Under the pieces are notes generated by a model. It saw nothing but the letters and a program-made list of their open reading frames with translations. It searched no databases and was not told the DNA's origin. Shown piece by piece: positions 22,690 to 33,864 of a stretch of DNA of 64,000 nucleotides. The DNA comes from Bryum argenteum. Taxonomy: Eukaryota; Streptophyta; Bryopsida; Bryales; Bryaceae. Each line of letters starts with the position of its first letter. Within the stretch, counting starts at the first letter, position 1. Where the stretch lies: contig CM073327.1 of assembly GCA_037043015.1 (NCBI GenBank), positions 13,746,727-13,810,726 of the forward strand. The letters are read 5' to 3'. A program made the position numbers and the translations under genes.

Positions 22690-23250
22690 ATAACAGAAAT
22701 CGTTACATTTCGGAAGAAACCGTGTAATCTTGAATTGCATCTTGAGTCACGGAGGGCAAGATAACGATGTAACGACATCTTCACCTTCATGGCGTGCTTC
22801 GTCCCATTCCGGAGCTCTGGCCAGGGATTCAAAAACAAGTTACTTCCAGACATGAGCTTCAGGAGTGATGGCGATTGAGTGTTGCTTTTGTGTTCGAAAT
22901 TGCAGACTAAAAGATTTCGATGCTGGATTTCCGGATTGCTACCATATCACGTGACCATTTCCTGCCGACGAAGAGCAGGCCCGCCCCCACGCTCGGAAGG
23001 CGCACCTAAAACCACGCGCTTTAGACTATGTACCAAGAGTCATCACCAAGAAAATTAATCATTCTTCATTCATGACCGTGGACGTCTCTTAATCAAAAGC
23101 TGTGATCATGAAAAATAAAAAGCTGAAGTGTTCTTGGTCACTTTTTGTAATGTAAAGTGAAATGAAACCGAGATGAGTCTCAGCTCCACTTTCTAATATA
23201 AATCCTCACCTCACCATCTTTTACCCTCTCCTTCTTCTTTTCTCTAAAAA
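22690..23250 (-). pseudogene. 5' fragment copy of the YREY-protein gene with its upstream region
   Basis: Minus-strand coding from about 22852 reads MSGSNLFLNPWPELRNGTKH then AMKVK, the same start as the intact gene at 27.4 kb (ELRNGTKHAMKVK), and then loses similarity. About 400 bp of upstream sequence is shared with 28870-29440 at high identity, including GCTTTTGTGTTCGAAATTGC and the TTTCTAATATRAATYCTCAC run. The rest of the coding sequence is missing. Confidence 0.65.
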
Positions 23251-23264
23251 TAGTTGAACTCCGC

Positions 23265-23775
23265 ATCCGCATCATGTGTCCTACAGAATGCTTCTCTCCA
23301 CCCATTTCCTTCCTTGCACACAATCTCTCGTCTCGAGGCAAGCTGATCACTGACTCTTCCGGTCCTAGCATATTCCCTCTAGTATTTTAATACTATAGGG
23401 CGGTCCGTATGTAAGCGGTCTCCACCCCAATTCCTTCCTTGCGAACAGTCTCTCTTCTCGAGGCAAGCTGATGACGACTGAATCTTACGGGCCTAGCATA
23501 TTCCCACCAGTATTTAATACAACGGACCGTATGTAAGCGGTCTCCACCCCAATTCCTTCCCTGCGAACAGTCTCTCTTCTCGAGGCAAAGGACCGTATGT
23601 AAGCGGTCTTTACCCCATTTCCTTCCCTGCGAACAGTCTCTCTTCTCGAGGCAACGGACCGTATGTAAGCGGTCTCCACCCCATCTCCTTCCTTGCGAAC
23701 AGTCTCTCTTCTCGAGGCAAGCTGATGACTGAATCTTACGGTCCTAGCATATTCCCACCAATATTTTAATACAAT
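23265..23775. repeat. Tandem repeat of a promoter-like unit
   Basis: At least four units of 65-120 bp contain GACCGTATGTAAGCGGTCT, CACCCCAWTTCCTTCC, GCGAACAGTCTCTC and TTCTCGAGGCAA. The same TATGTAAGCGGTC run lies at the TATA position in the duplicated upstream region of the small-protein gene, so this looks like local amplification of its core promoter region in copy 3. Confidence 0.7.
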
Positions 23776-24911
23776 AGGGCGGATATGTAAGCGGTCCACA
23801 TGGATAGTTTGTCTACCTGTGCTCCATCCACTCCTGCGCCCGCACATTACTTTCGACCACGACGACGATCAGTGCTGTATGTCAATTCTCAGAGCTCCTC
23901 CATTGCAATGTACTCTGTCTGCTTGTATCGATCAATTTCTTAAGCTGGCTAGGAGCATTCGAAACCTTCTGTTGGACAGTGGTGTACTACAGTGATGTAC
24001 TACCCAGCCTAGCTAATTGGTTGGGTTGTCAGCACTACCCAGCCTAGCTAATTGGTTGGATTGCTGCATGTACGTCGTGATCCTTGCGTGTTTTTATAAT
24101 TCTCGTATTTGTGATACTTCTTGACTTCTAAGTGATAGATCTGAATTTGATACCAGTTTACTCGATCGTGACTGTGCTCCTTCATTTACTGTGCTGCAAG
24201 TGCTGACACTTTGAGTTCTAGAAGAGAGGATTTCACAATGGGATCGTTTGTTCTTCTGTTTGGATGGAAGCCGGCCGTTTGCAGACACCATCTGGGGAAG
24301 TTTTTAATTTGAAATTTGATTTTAGCTAAATTTGTTAGTGACACCACCTTGTTGTACAGTTGGAAGGAAGGAGCACAGAGAGCATGATAGTCAACTGGTA
24401 TCATTCATTCTCTCTGTGCTCCTTTCTTTTCTGTGCTGCAATTGTTGACACTTTGGATTCTGGAAAGGAGGATTTGCCACTAGGATTATTTGGATGGAAG
24501 CCGGCCGAAGATGCTGATGAAGCTATTTTCTGAAATTTCATATTAACTGGATCTGTCTGAAGTGACGCTGTGGGCAAGTCCGTTGGAATGGAAATATTAT
24601 TGACATACCAGAACTGCTACAGTGTCGGTGCCATATTTGGTTATGTTTCTAGTTCGTAATCACGAATCACTTCTTTCTTACTTCTGTATATATATCATAA
24701 TATCTGTAATACCATCCTCTATTTTTTATTTCATTCGGACCCCCTAAAAGTGCCAAATTAGTGAAATAAATTGTTTTGAGATAAATCTTTTTTTTAAAAA
24801 AATTAGAAATTTAGTACTTGCAGATCACGAGTCTCCGTGATGTGCAAAGTGTTCTTATAAATTTTGTATTCTGTGCTGCTTGTGGAAGGCAGAAATCTTT
24901 AAAGCGGTGCC

Positions 24912-25136
24912 ATGGCGCAAGCGAATCAACCAGGCGTGAATGCTCATGGACAGCCTCAGCAACCACACCCTGCACTCTTCCCCGGGCCCAACATGGCAGC
25001 CAACGTGGTAGTCGGAGCCCCGACTCTTCCTCGGTTTGACATAGAAGCAGGCATTTCGGGCATTTCGGGTGGTATGCCCAGGAAAAGTACCGAAGGTTTT
25101 CCATTACTGGACTTGCCACCACTATCTGAGTTCTGA
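24912..25136 (+). CDS. Small protein of unknown function, copy 3 (74 residues)
   Basis: It opens MAQANQPGVNAHGQPQQPHP and ends with FDIEAGISG, GGMPRKSTEGFPLLDLPPL and SEF, nearly identical at the C-terminus to the 107-residue product at 15854. The Ala/Asn repeat of copy 1 is reduced to NMAANVVVGA. The leader region (23815-24000) and the sequence after the stop are also shared with copy 1, so the whole gene was duplicated. A splice acceptor (TGGAAGGCAG, 24892) lies just before the start, again implying a 5'-UTR intron. Preservation of the coding block in both copies argues for function. No domain is recognised. Confidence 0.6.
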   Translation: MAQANQPGVNAHGQPQQPHPALFPGPNMAANVVVGAPTLPRFDIEAGISGISGGMPRKSTEGFPLLDLPPLSEF

Positions 25137-25139
25137 AAA

Positions 25140-27372
25140 TCAAGGCTGCTCTTTCGCTGGGGGAATTTCACTAGTGCCTCTTTGATCCTGCATATGCATG
25201 ATGGCAGTGCCCGGAAAGTTTTATCAAAACCATCCAGTTACAATCCTTAGTAAGCTTTGTATCGTCATTCCGTATTTTGCACTGATACCTGGGTGATACT
25301 CATGTGATACCCATGTGTAACTCATGTACTCCTTAAAAGAGAATTTTCTTAAGATCCTGTATTGTGTGAAACTTCTAAGAATCAAATTGGCAGTTTGGAA
25401 TTTCATTCGAACGGCTCGTTTTGTACCAAACTGGGGTCGTTCTAATTATCCGTTTGGTAAAGGAATCAAGAAGCATTCAGGATGTGGTTTCTACTGATAA
25501 TTATACGTTGTTTGGAAGTGGTGAAAGTGGTGTTGATTCATGAATGCATAATGATTGTGTTGAGTCAGGAATTGGTCGTATCTGATAAATAGACCTCTAT
25601 CATGGATTTACCAATCTGATCCAATGGTAATAGATTCAGCAGAATTACCCGGAAGAGTTTTATACAGGAACATAATAAAAGAAGTGTGCAAGAGATTTCT
25701 TATTTTCAGACTAACTCCACGAGTAGTATCTTGTCTTGCCTTGAGACTTCATGGGTGAAGTATAAGGGATGTTTTACATGGGGAGACAAGGTCAACACAT
25801 TTCCAAGTCATTTCACTCACATCAATTCATTTTTTTACCTACATACCATGCTTTTGATGGGTTCAAACTAAAATATTTGAGTATAATAATAATTCTGTAA
25901 TGGAATCAAGAAACGGCCCTTGGGTCATGAATTGGCCTTCTCTTAAGCTCGCTTTCCTGGTAGTGTTAAGAAAAATCGTTAAAAAGCGCTCAACGACAAG
26001 TTTTCAAGAGAAGGAGGTCCGATAACACACGTGCAAAACCTAATCTAAATGAATCTAGTTCATTGAAATACTAGAGCTCATCTCATCAAAAGCATGAGCT
26101 AACTTAGGTTGGATAGTGGATCATGATTTGGCCCTCTATTCTTGTATCTCTGAACTTTTAGAGCGTGGGTTGTGTCATGACTTGTCCCCACTTATTATGA
26201 TCTATTAATAAAAATTGGCCTTGACTCCTCTTGTAAAGCTCTTGGGACCAATTTCAAAAAATGAACTAATCACAATAGAAGATTTTGCCATGGATTGGCC
26301 TCATCAATGGCTTGGCGCCTCATGTAAAGAAACCCTTCAGAAGTCCACCCCAACTTATGCAACCAATTTAAAAATTACGTAAGTTAGCTTACTTGATAAT
26401 GTAGCAGTACCAAGACGGCCTACTAGTTTAACTTTACATGTAGAACTTCATAGTTTCTGACGTTGGTTTGAGTGTAATCAATATGAACCTTTTAGACCGT
26501 ATCATTTTAGGAATATTTACTGTAATTTGAGTTTTAGAAATCCATAACAAATCCATAAATGATGATTCTAGTGAGTTCGATCTTTCACTAACGTTTGTCT
26601 ATGTACACAAATTACTTGTGCAACTAACTTCATTACACAAGACTTGTTAAATAGTGTTACGTAAAGATTAGTGCGACAAGTAACTTTTGGCAAATAACAT
26701 TATTCTCAACTCTTTTAAGATAAGTGTTCACTTTGAGCCGCCATTGCAATGAATCAATGTCCCTTGTCTTTTCTTTAAGCCACCAATTGCACCATTTCCA
26801 ATAAATTCTTCCTCTTGCAAGAACGTGTGCATGTTCTAACATTTTGTGATATGGTTTGTAACACTATGGTGACATGTGACATGTAATACTACACTCCGAT
26901 CAGCAATCAATGTTTGTAACACTAATTAACAACACTTGTGTAATGATCTAGTAAGTAATTTGCTGTGCCCGCTAAATCTTGCACCAGTTACCTTACCATG
27001 TGCATAGTGCGTTGTACATGTACTGATCGATCATGGCAACTTGTACATGGTGCTTGAACTGATGGCAATATTTTTGGTACAAATTGGACATTCTGGTGCC
27101 AAGAAATGAGCGGATTACTGAAATGAGACTGCGGACTACGTAGCCAAGATCTGATCGACTGCGACTGTGTAAACCGCCAATCGAACAAAATAGGGGATCG
27201 TGAGCCGAGTATGCAATTCCATGCATGCATATTGCGACACACTGCTTTATTTCATCAAGAATTAAGTTTTTCCACAATAATCTAATGCTGACCAAGTGTT
27301 CGATCGTCAGTGAGCAAATTTGTTACAGTACGGCTCAATTGAACAAGTCAAGCACCTCCGTCGATCGATCAA
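25140..27372. other. Spacer with fragments of the GACTCCCCATG inverted-repeat family
   Basis: No gene is supported. The ends of the Tourist-like family recur here: TTTTACATGGGGAGACAAGG at about 25769, CCTTGACTCCTCTTGTAAAG at about 26219 and CGCCTCATGTAAAGAAACCC at about 26312. The piece between is a degraded member, with no clean target duplication found. The first 200 bp match the 3' flank of copy 1 of the small-protein gene. Confidence 0.45.
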
Positions 27373-27717
27373 CTACTTGGAGATCCATGATCGCAACCAG
27401 TTGCGAACTCGCTCTGACCTGGTCGTCTTCGCCTCTCCCTGCTGTCCCCGAGGCTCCCTCTGCAAGTAAAGCTTACCCTCGGAGTCATCTTCCTTGACGG
27501 TGATGCATTTGTGGTCGCAAAGATCATCCGTGCTCACGATCAGCTTCTCCATTGTAGGGACGTCGATGCTGATGGTGTACTCGCGATACGTGTCATTGAA
27601 GTCGACGGCGATCACGTACTTCCCTCCGGCCTCCACTGTGGCCAGTTGCGAGCTCCCCACCTTCACCTTCATGGCGTGCTTCGTCCCATTCCGAAGCTCC
27701 GTTGACGAGGCACCCAT
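27373..27717 (-). CDS. Small protein of unknown function with NGTKHAMKVK and YREY motifs
   Basis: From the ATG at 27717 it reads MGASSTELRNGTKHAMKVKV, then GSSQLATVEAGGKYVIAVDF, NDTYREYTISIDVPTMEKLI and STDDLCDHKCITVKEDDSEG, with a basic Arg-rich tail. About 115 residues in one exon. The even spacing of short beta-type segments and the TYREY and STDD..D.K.ITVKED motifs suggest a small beta-sandwich like some uncharacterised plant proteins. I cannot name the family with confidence. No signal peptide or membrane segment. Two truncated copies of its 5' end and upstream DNA lie at 22.7-23.2 and 28.9-29.4 kb. This is the only copy with the full frame. Confidence 0.6.
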   Translation of the reverse strand: MGASSTELRNGTKHAMKVKVGSSQLATVEAGGKYVIAVDFNDTYREYTISIDVPTMEKLIVSTDDLCDHKCITVKEDDSEGKLYLQREPRGQQGEAKTTRSERVRNWLRSWISK

Positions 27718-28539
27718 TGCAATAAGCACTGGATATACAGGGACAAGTTACACAAGCGCATGATCATGGGAGTGATGGCAATTAAGAGCTGCTTTTATCA
27801 TGTTTCGGAGTTTCCGACTAAGTAACAGAAGTTTGCGGTATCATGATTTCCGGGTACCATATTCACGCAACAACCCCGACTGAGTGCAGGGCGGCTCCGG
27901 TCTTTCTAGAAACACCTAGATCCGACCGCCCCTCCCCCTCAGATCTCCTCTGCAATTGCAATTGCACCTATGTATCTGCTGGAATTGTACGAATTCAATA
28001 ATATGCTGTAATGTTAAACTAATATGCCACCCAACCACAGAAGGAAATAATGAATGAATTGTTTCAATCAAATGTATTTCCGTTCACCCTAGCTACGTTT
28101 TATACCACTAAGGTATATGTCTATACCATAAAGCTTAATTAGCTATCGATGGTCTTTGGAAACACAAATCCAACCGTATTGAGATTGAGAAATATTTGTC
28201 CTATCCTAGCTCGATCGATTGAGCCGCTTCGAGCTACCAACTTACGCATGGAAGAGGTCGCTCGCTTGATTAGGAGTATGAGGAATGGTTGGTGGTCCTT
28301 CCTACTATCCAGAAAAATATGGAACAGTTTTTCATCATCGTGAATTCTTCTTCATCACCCACGTAAAACTTCTCAATAAATTACACCCACGACTTACATG
28401 CAAAGGTGTTTTAACTAGTGTTATGTAAGGATATTATGAATATAGCAATAGCTTGGATATCCTCCCCGGGTATCTCAAATCTAGATTTTGTGATAAGCCA
28501 CATGTACCCTAAACAGAGGCGACACATCCTGCGTTTGTT

Positions 28540-29440
28540 AACGATTGTAACGGAAGAATCGGGTATCACGTCGCTGATCCTTCGCATGTTTGTACAGTAA
28601 CCTTAACAGATCATACATTGATACAAGGAGTGCGCTCATCCGCATATGTCTACTGTACAATCTTGACGATGATCTGGTGAGGTTTGATTCTGCCAACGTG
28701 CAGGAATGGTTACTAAAAAGTGGGAGGCCTCAGAGACTCGATTTCATAAATGAAACTCCATGAAAGCATAAAACTTTGTGTGTATCCAGTTTAAAAACTC
28801 CCCCGGTCATGATCAAGATGAAATACAGATAAAAGTCTCAACCTAAGTAAATTGTGTTATTTCGGAAGCAGCCGTGTTGTCCTGAATTGCATCCTGAGTC
28901 ACGGAGGAGCAAGATAACGATATAACGACACCTTCACTTACATTGCGTGCTTCGTCCCATTCCGGAGCTCTGGCCAGGGATTCAAAAACAAGTTCCACCA
29001 GACATGCACAGGACTACAGGAGTGATGGCGATTGAGTGTTGCTTTTGTGTTCGAAATTGCAGACTAAAAGATTTCGATGCTGGATTTCCGGATTGCTACC
29101 ATTTCACGTGACCATTTCCTGCCGACGAAGCGCAGGCCGCCCCATGATCGGAAGGCGCACCTAAAACCAGCCTCCCCTTTCGGGGAGGGGGGCTCTTTGG
29201 GGTGGGGGCGCTTTACACTATATGCGAAGAGTCGTGACCAAGAAAATTGATCATTTTTCATAACCATGTCTCTTCATCGAAAGTTGTGACCATGAAAAAA
29301 AAAGTTAACGTGTTCTTGATCATTTTTTGTAGTGTAAAGTGAAATTAGACCGCAATAAGTCTTAGCTCCATTTTCTAATATGAATTCTCACCTAACCTTC
29401 TTTTACCCTCTTACTCCTTCCTCCTTTCTCTTAGAATAGT
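28540..29440 (-). pseudogene. Second 5' fragment copy of the YREY-protein gene plus flanking duplication
   Basis: The run from 28855 to 29110 closely matches 22690-22940, with the same short coding remnant (CATTGCGTGCTTCGTCCCAT and GGCCAGGGATTCAAAAACAA on the plus strand). The upstream run to 29440 matches 23040-23250. The left part (28540-28930) also resembles 29980-30400 (AATCTCGACG..GATCTG, GATACAGATAAAA, GCATCCTGMGTCAC), so this block is a mosaic of several local duplications. Confidence 0.55.
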
Positions 29441-31460
29441 TGAAAATTCAAAAAACTCAAAAGGCAAAAAAAACCTTGAAAATTCTAAAACTCAAAATGC
29501 AACTTCCCTCCGTTCAATTTCTTCTTAAACCAAATATATATAATGAAATGCATGTTTTAATAAATCGTTGTTTTAAGACTTTTTAGAAAAGAATTTGCGA
29601 GAAGGTCAAAAAAAGCAGAATGAGTCTCTAAAGTTTCGCATGAACGTACCCAACTTGATCACCTGCATGGAAATAAATATGAGCAAAGTGTCTAAAGTAG
29701 CAATCATCAAGTCTCCCTTGGCACCAAATGTTTAAACTATGTCTTTCAAGAAAAGCCCGAAATACTTTTCAATCAACTTTGTGAAACAATCTTATAGTTG
29801 GTAAAGTCTTGGCAGTAGAGATTTTACTTGGTATTAGTGCAAGTGATAAGGTTCAAGATCTTACGGTTGATAATACAAGAAAAGTAAAATGAATTGAATC
29901 ATACCTCAACTTGAACAACGTGGTCAAAAATCTTAGTTTTTGGTTTTGGAGGTCCAAGAAACTTCCCCGTTACAATTGTAATGGAAGAATCAGGCATGAT
30001 CTTTCGCGTTTGGTCCCAACTAACAGTGACGAGAAAAAAGTTAAATTGTTTGTACGACAACCTTACGAAAGCAAGTTATATAAGGATTTGAGGATTCCGT
30101 TCATTTGCAAATCTCTAATGAACAATCTCGACGTCGATCTGATGAAATCGATGGTCATAAGGTTGATTCTGCTAGCTGGTAGAAATGGTTACCGAAATGC
30201 GGGAAGCTTAAATTCGTATATGCGAAGCTTAAAATCTCTGAGTGTATCCAATTAAATAATCAGAACTCTCCCGTCATGTTTAAAGCTCTGATACAGATAA
30301 AATCTTTACTTCAATCACTTGTGCTGTATAGGAAGCAACCAGGATTGGTTCGAATTATCCTGAAATTGCATCCTGCGTCACTAGAGGCAAGACATTAATA
30401 TAAGTATGTTTTTCAAATTTAATACCATAAGATCCTGAAAAACCTTCACTGAATCCTATACCAAAGGGTGTTAAGCAAGTCCTTCCACATCATCTCTTGC
30501 TGACATGTGGGGGATTCAAGAATTCAAATGGTGGATCAAGCTACGGATTGGAGACAGCACAACCAGCCAAGAAGAGATGCACCAATCTCGAAAAAAGAAC
30601 TAGGGCCGCTGACAGAGCTGTAAAGCCTCCACTTGGCAAGTGCTATGAGTACATCCACTTCACGTGCAATACTTGCGGGTATACATACCTTAAAACGTGC
30701 ACCTTAGTACCGGGAGGTTTTCCTAATTTCGGAGGTTATGGTTCTCTATAGCCTGTACTTTTCATTAAGTCTTTATCTTCAGGAATGAGAGAGCAGGTAT
30801 CTGAGAAATGAAGAAAATTGTTCAGTCAGGCTTGAATTATCACATTCGCACCGAAAAAGTGACTACCGTAGTGTGTTCCAGGCCCCTCACCAGCCAATAT
30901 GACGTGCGAAAGTTCAAGCTAACCCGAACATGGGTCACGATATTTCGTCTTCCCTGTCTCCCCCCATGCACCAGAACATCCACCATAAGAATGGCCCTAG
31001 AAACGGCTGTGAACGATCAACATTTGACACGATAATATCGATATGACTTAGATGACGTAGCAGATCTAACGCCATACTCCCGGACTCATACGAGCTCAAA
31101 TGCCTACAATCCATTTACCACGCATCGATCACCATCAAGCTTTCCTGCTGAGCCTGGCGATCGATCATGAAAAACTGGAAGCCAAGATCTTAACAAGACG
31201 ACGATCCAATCAACATGCATCGATCACCATGAAGCCTTCCTGCTAAGCCTGATCTTTCAGAATCAAGCAACCTGTGATCGAAGTATTCGACATCTTGATG
31301 GATCACAGTCGAGAAACAGCTTGCGCATTGAGGGGTAGGCCAGAGATTCAAAACCAGAACAAGAGCGTACACATGTATTAGACACAATGCCATCGAAATG
31401 GCAACAATGGACAAGAATCCATTGATACACTCTTCACTATTCACAAGCACGGATCGATCG
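29441..31460. other. Spacer with duplicated block and PLDRP1-like 3' flank
   Basis: The block 29980-30400 is the duplicate described with 28540-28930. Short plus-strand open frames at 29911-30255 and 30497-30751 have no recognisable motifs and are not supported. Two copies of a ~40-bp motif (CATCGATCACCATSAAGC...TCCTGCTRAGCCTG) lie at 31122 and 31208, probably in the 3' region of the downstream gene. Confidence 0.4.
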
Positions 31461-31461
31461 A

Positions 31462-32592
31462 TCACCAATAAGACCTCCTCTCCTCAGGAGGCTCCTCATC
31501 GTTGTTACGACGAGGTCGGTAACCGCCTTCCTCTTCCTCATTGTCGTTACGGCGAGAGCGATAGCCGCCTTCCTCTCCCTCATCGTCGTTACGACGAGAA
31601 CGATAGCCGCCTTCCTCTCCCTCATCATCGTCACCGCGCTTCTTGCGACGTCCATATCCTTCTTCCTCTTCCTCCTCATCGTCATCTTTCTTCTTGCGAC
31701 GTCCATATCCTTCCTCTTCCTCCTCATCGTCATCTTTCTTCTTGCGACGTCCATATCCTTCTTCCTCTTCCTCCTCATCGTCATCTTTCTTCTTGCGACG
31801 TCCATATCCTTCTTCCTCTTCCTCCTCATCGTCATCTTTCTTCTTGCGACGTCCATAGCCTTCCTCCTCTTCTTCCTCTTCATCGTCGCTCTTCTTCTTC
31901 CGACGCCCGTAACCTTCTTCTTCCTGTTCTTCATCGTCTTCGTTCTTTTTGCGACGACCATATCCTTCCTCTTCACCGCCATAGCCGCCACCTCCGTAAG
32001 TCTGCTCCTCCTCACCATACTGCTGCCGACGGCCACCATATCCTCCTTCCTCGCCGCCATACTGCTGGCGTCCACCATATCCACCTTCATCGTCCCCGCC
32101 GTAAGTGTGGCTCTCAGTCCGCGTCTCAGTCCTCGTTTCAGTGCGCTTCTCGTAGCTAGATTGGCGATAACCTGACTCCTCCTCAGTCGTTTCTTGACCA
32201 TATCCTCCACCACCATAACCTTCCTCCTCATACGACGGCTTCGGCTTCCGATACGACTCCTGCTCGTAGCTCTGATTGTATCCGCCTTCATCCGGCTGCG
32301 CTTCATCCGGATCGGGACGAGTGCGATCGCGACCACCGCCGTAAACGCCACCGGGAGTCGGATGGCCGCCGTAAACGGACGGACCAGGGGGACCACGACC
32401 GTAAGGATTCTCTTCGTTCCCGTACTCAACCTCCTGCTCCTCCTCATCCTCCCCGAACTCCGCCCTTCGGTATCCGGACTCCTCATCGGCCGGCTTCACG
32501 GATCCATAGACCGCCTCCTGGTCGTACCCGCCCTGGTACGGGACTGGATCGTAGTCATCGTAGTTTTCAAGCTCCTGGAATCGGTGCACCAT
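31462..32592 (-). CDS. PLDRP1-like intrinsically disordered repeat protein
   Basis: A single-exon frame from the ATG at 32592 encodes 376 residues. The start MVHRFQELENYDDYDPVPYQ, then GGYDQEAVYG and KPADEESGYR, matches the N-terminus of Arabidopsis At5g39570/PLDRP1 (DEFDPTPYSGGYD, IYGRPIPPSDE), a disordered phosphatidic-acid-binding protein linked to phospholipase D in drought and salt responses. The middle is Gly/Tyr-rich (EEGYGGGGYG, GGRQQYGGEE). The C-terminal half has seven GYGRRKK units separated by acidic D/E runs, then three GGYRxRR units, ending RRSYW. The ATG at 32592 is preferred over an upstream one because conserved sequence begins there. Function is inferred from the family. Acidic spacers alternating with RRKKK clusters would suit electrostatic membrane-lipid or RNA binding. 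It is intact, without internal stops. Confidence 0.75.
   Translation of the reverse strand: MVHRFQELENYDDYDPVPYQGGYDQEAVYGSVKPADEESGYRRAEFGEDEEEQEVEYGNEENPYGRGPPGPSVYGGHPTPGGVYGGGRDRTRPDPDEAQPDEGGYNQSYEQESYRKPKPSYEEEGYGGGGYGQETTEEESGYRQSSYEKRTETRTETRTESHTYGGDDEGGYGGRQQYGGEEGGYGGRRQQYGEEEQTYGGGGYGGEEEGYGRRKKNEDDEEQEEEGYGRRKKKSDDEEEEEEEGYGRRKKKDDDEEEEEEGYGRRKKKDDDEEEEEEGYGRRKKKDDDEEEEEGYGRRKKKDDDEEEEEEGYGRRKKRGDDDEGEEGGYRSRRNDDEGEEGGYRSRRNDNEEEEGGYRPRRNNDEEPPEERRSYW
31625..31975. repeat. In-frame ~57-60 bp coding repeat
   Basis: Seven units of TTCTTGCGACGTCCATATCC plus a run of CTTCCTCTTCC/ATCGTC triplets encode GYGRRKK plus an acidic spacer on the minus strand. The central four units are almost identical, so copy number is likely to vary between individuals. 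Confidence 0.9.
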
Positions 32593-32599
32593 CGCTGCA

Positions 32600-33864
32600 A
32601 AGCTTGCGGAATGCTCCAAAAACACGGAATGGAAAGGAAATGAACGGGATCCCGAAGGGGTGGATCTAAGTAAGTGTTGGGCTAGATCGGAACTTGCTCG
32701 GAGAGTCAATGACGACACTGTCACCGGGTCTCGGAATTAGCCCGGGTAACCCGTGATTTGTGCCGGGTGGATAATATCTTTGACACGTCTTGTGGTGATT
32801 CCTTTTTCTTTTGCATTATTGTGACCGACATGTTGCGGTTTTTACCGATATATTTGTCATGTTTGACTATTTGGCTTTGCGATTACTTGAATCTGTATTG
32901 CATGAAACGTTTTTCTTTTCAAAAACTTAGTGGAGTAGTTGGAGTTTGGAAAGAAATAGTAGAGATTAATATGATGTGAACCTGTTGGGTGGACCCTGGG
33001 TTTCATAGGAATATTCCATTCTCTTAAATGCTTTTTCTTCATAGAATTTAAAGGGTTCTAGGTACAACAGGCCTTTGGCTTGGTGGTTGGGGCTCATGGC
33101 CCCCAATGAGGAGGTTGTGGGTTCTTTTCCCCATGTCGACGTGGTGCTCGCCACTGTAGTCCTCCACTCAACTATTGTGGGTGTCCTTGGACTTTGTTGT
33201 ATGGGTACCTCAAAGCCCTTTGGAGGGATACTCTGTTAAGTATCTACGAGGCATTAGAAGCTAGCGTAGTTATAGTGTCCATCCTCGAAAGGGGAAGTAG
33301 TATTGTTCTAGTTTTCTCTTGTATGGTGGGCATCAGCTTATTAGCATTCGAACAAACACTTCATTCATGTCGGCCTCTTAGAAAAGAACAAGGGTTTCTA
33401 TCTGTCTTGAAGGGTTGGGAAGAAGAAAATTTGCTATTCATAATCACCTTATTGAGATGCATTCAAAAACATAGTTATTTTTTCACATAGAATTAATTCA
33501 TGAAGAAGTGCTTTATAATTTTGATAATGTTGTTGAGAATATATGGGACCCCGAGCCTCGCCATACGATTCATACAATTAATTTTGATGTTACGATGTCT
33601 TGATATGAATATTCACATCTTATGGCATTTGGAGATTATTTCACTCAATTTTAAAATGTTATCTTGTGAAAGAGGTATAGTTTTTTGAATGTGGTGATTG
33701 TGTGGTAAATGGTTCCATGTCAATTTTTGAAAATATGGGTCTATAAATTCCAATAATTCATATTTATTTACATTGTTCATAAACTGAAAGTGATGTATAG
33801 TAGTGCGTAATCAAGTAATATGGACCAACCAACGAAATTAGCAAGCCTATCGATGAAAGTCTTA
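32600..33864. other. Spacer upstream of the PLDRP1-like gene
   Basis: It should hold that gene's promoter and 5' UTR, but no clear TATA box was found. A tRNA-related block lies at 33075-33190. The rest shows no gene. Confidence 0.4.
33068..33195 (+). repeat. tRNA-related SINE-like block
   Basis: TTTGGCTTGGTGGTTGGGG resembles box A and GGTTGTGGGTTC resembles box B at the usual spacing of about 30-35 bp. The anticodon arm and acceptor stem do not pair convincingly, so this is a SINE head or tRNA relic, not a tRNA gene. Confidence 0.4.

Noticed and set aside
30497-30751. Cys-containing 84-residue plus-strand frame (CNTCGYTYLKTC)
   Set aside because: The CxxC spacing is suggestive, but there is no second zinc pair, no splice context and no duplicate conservation.
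31398-32643. Plus-strand and alternate minus frames rich in His/Leu or Arg/Met across the PLDRP1-like gene
   Set aside because: They are shadows of the in-frame repeat. Only one frame carries the conserved N-terminal block.
33068-33195. A tRNA gene
   Set aside because: Box A and B-like runs are present, but the cloverleaf stems do not pair, so a SINE relic is more likely.
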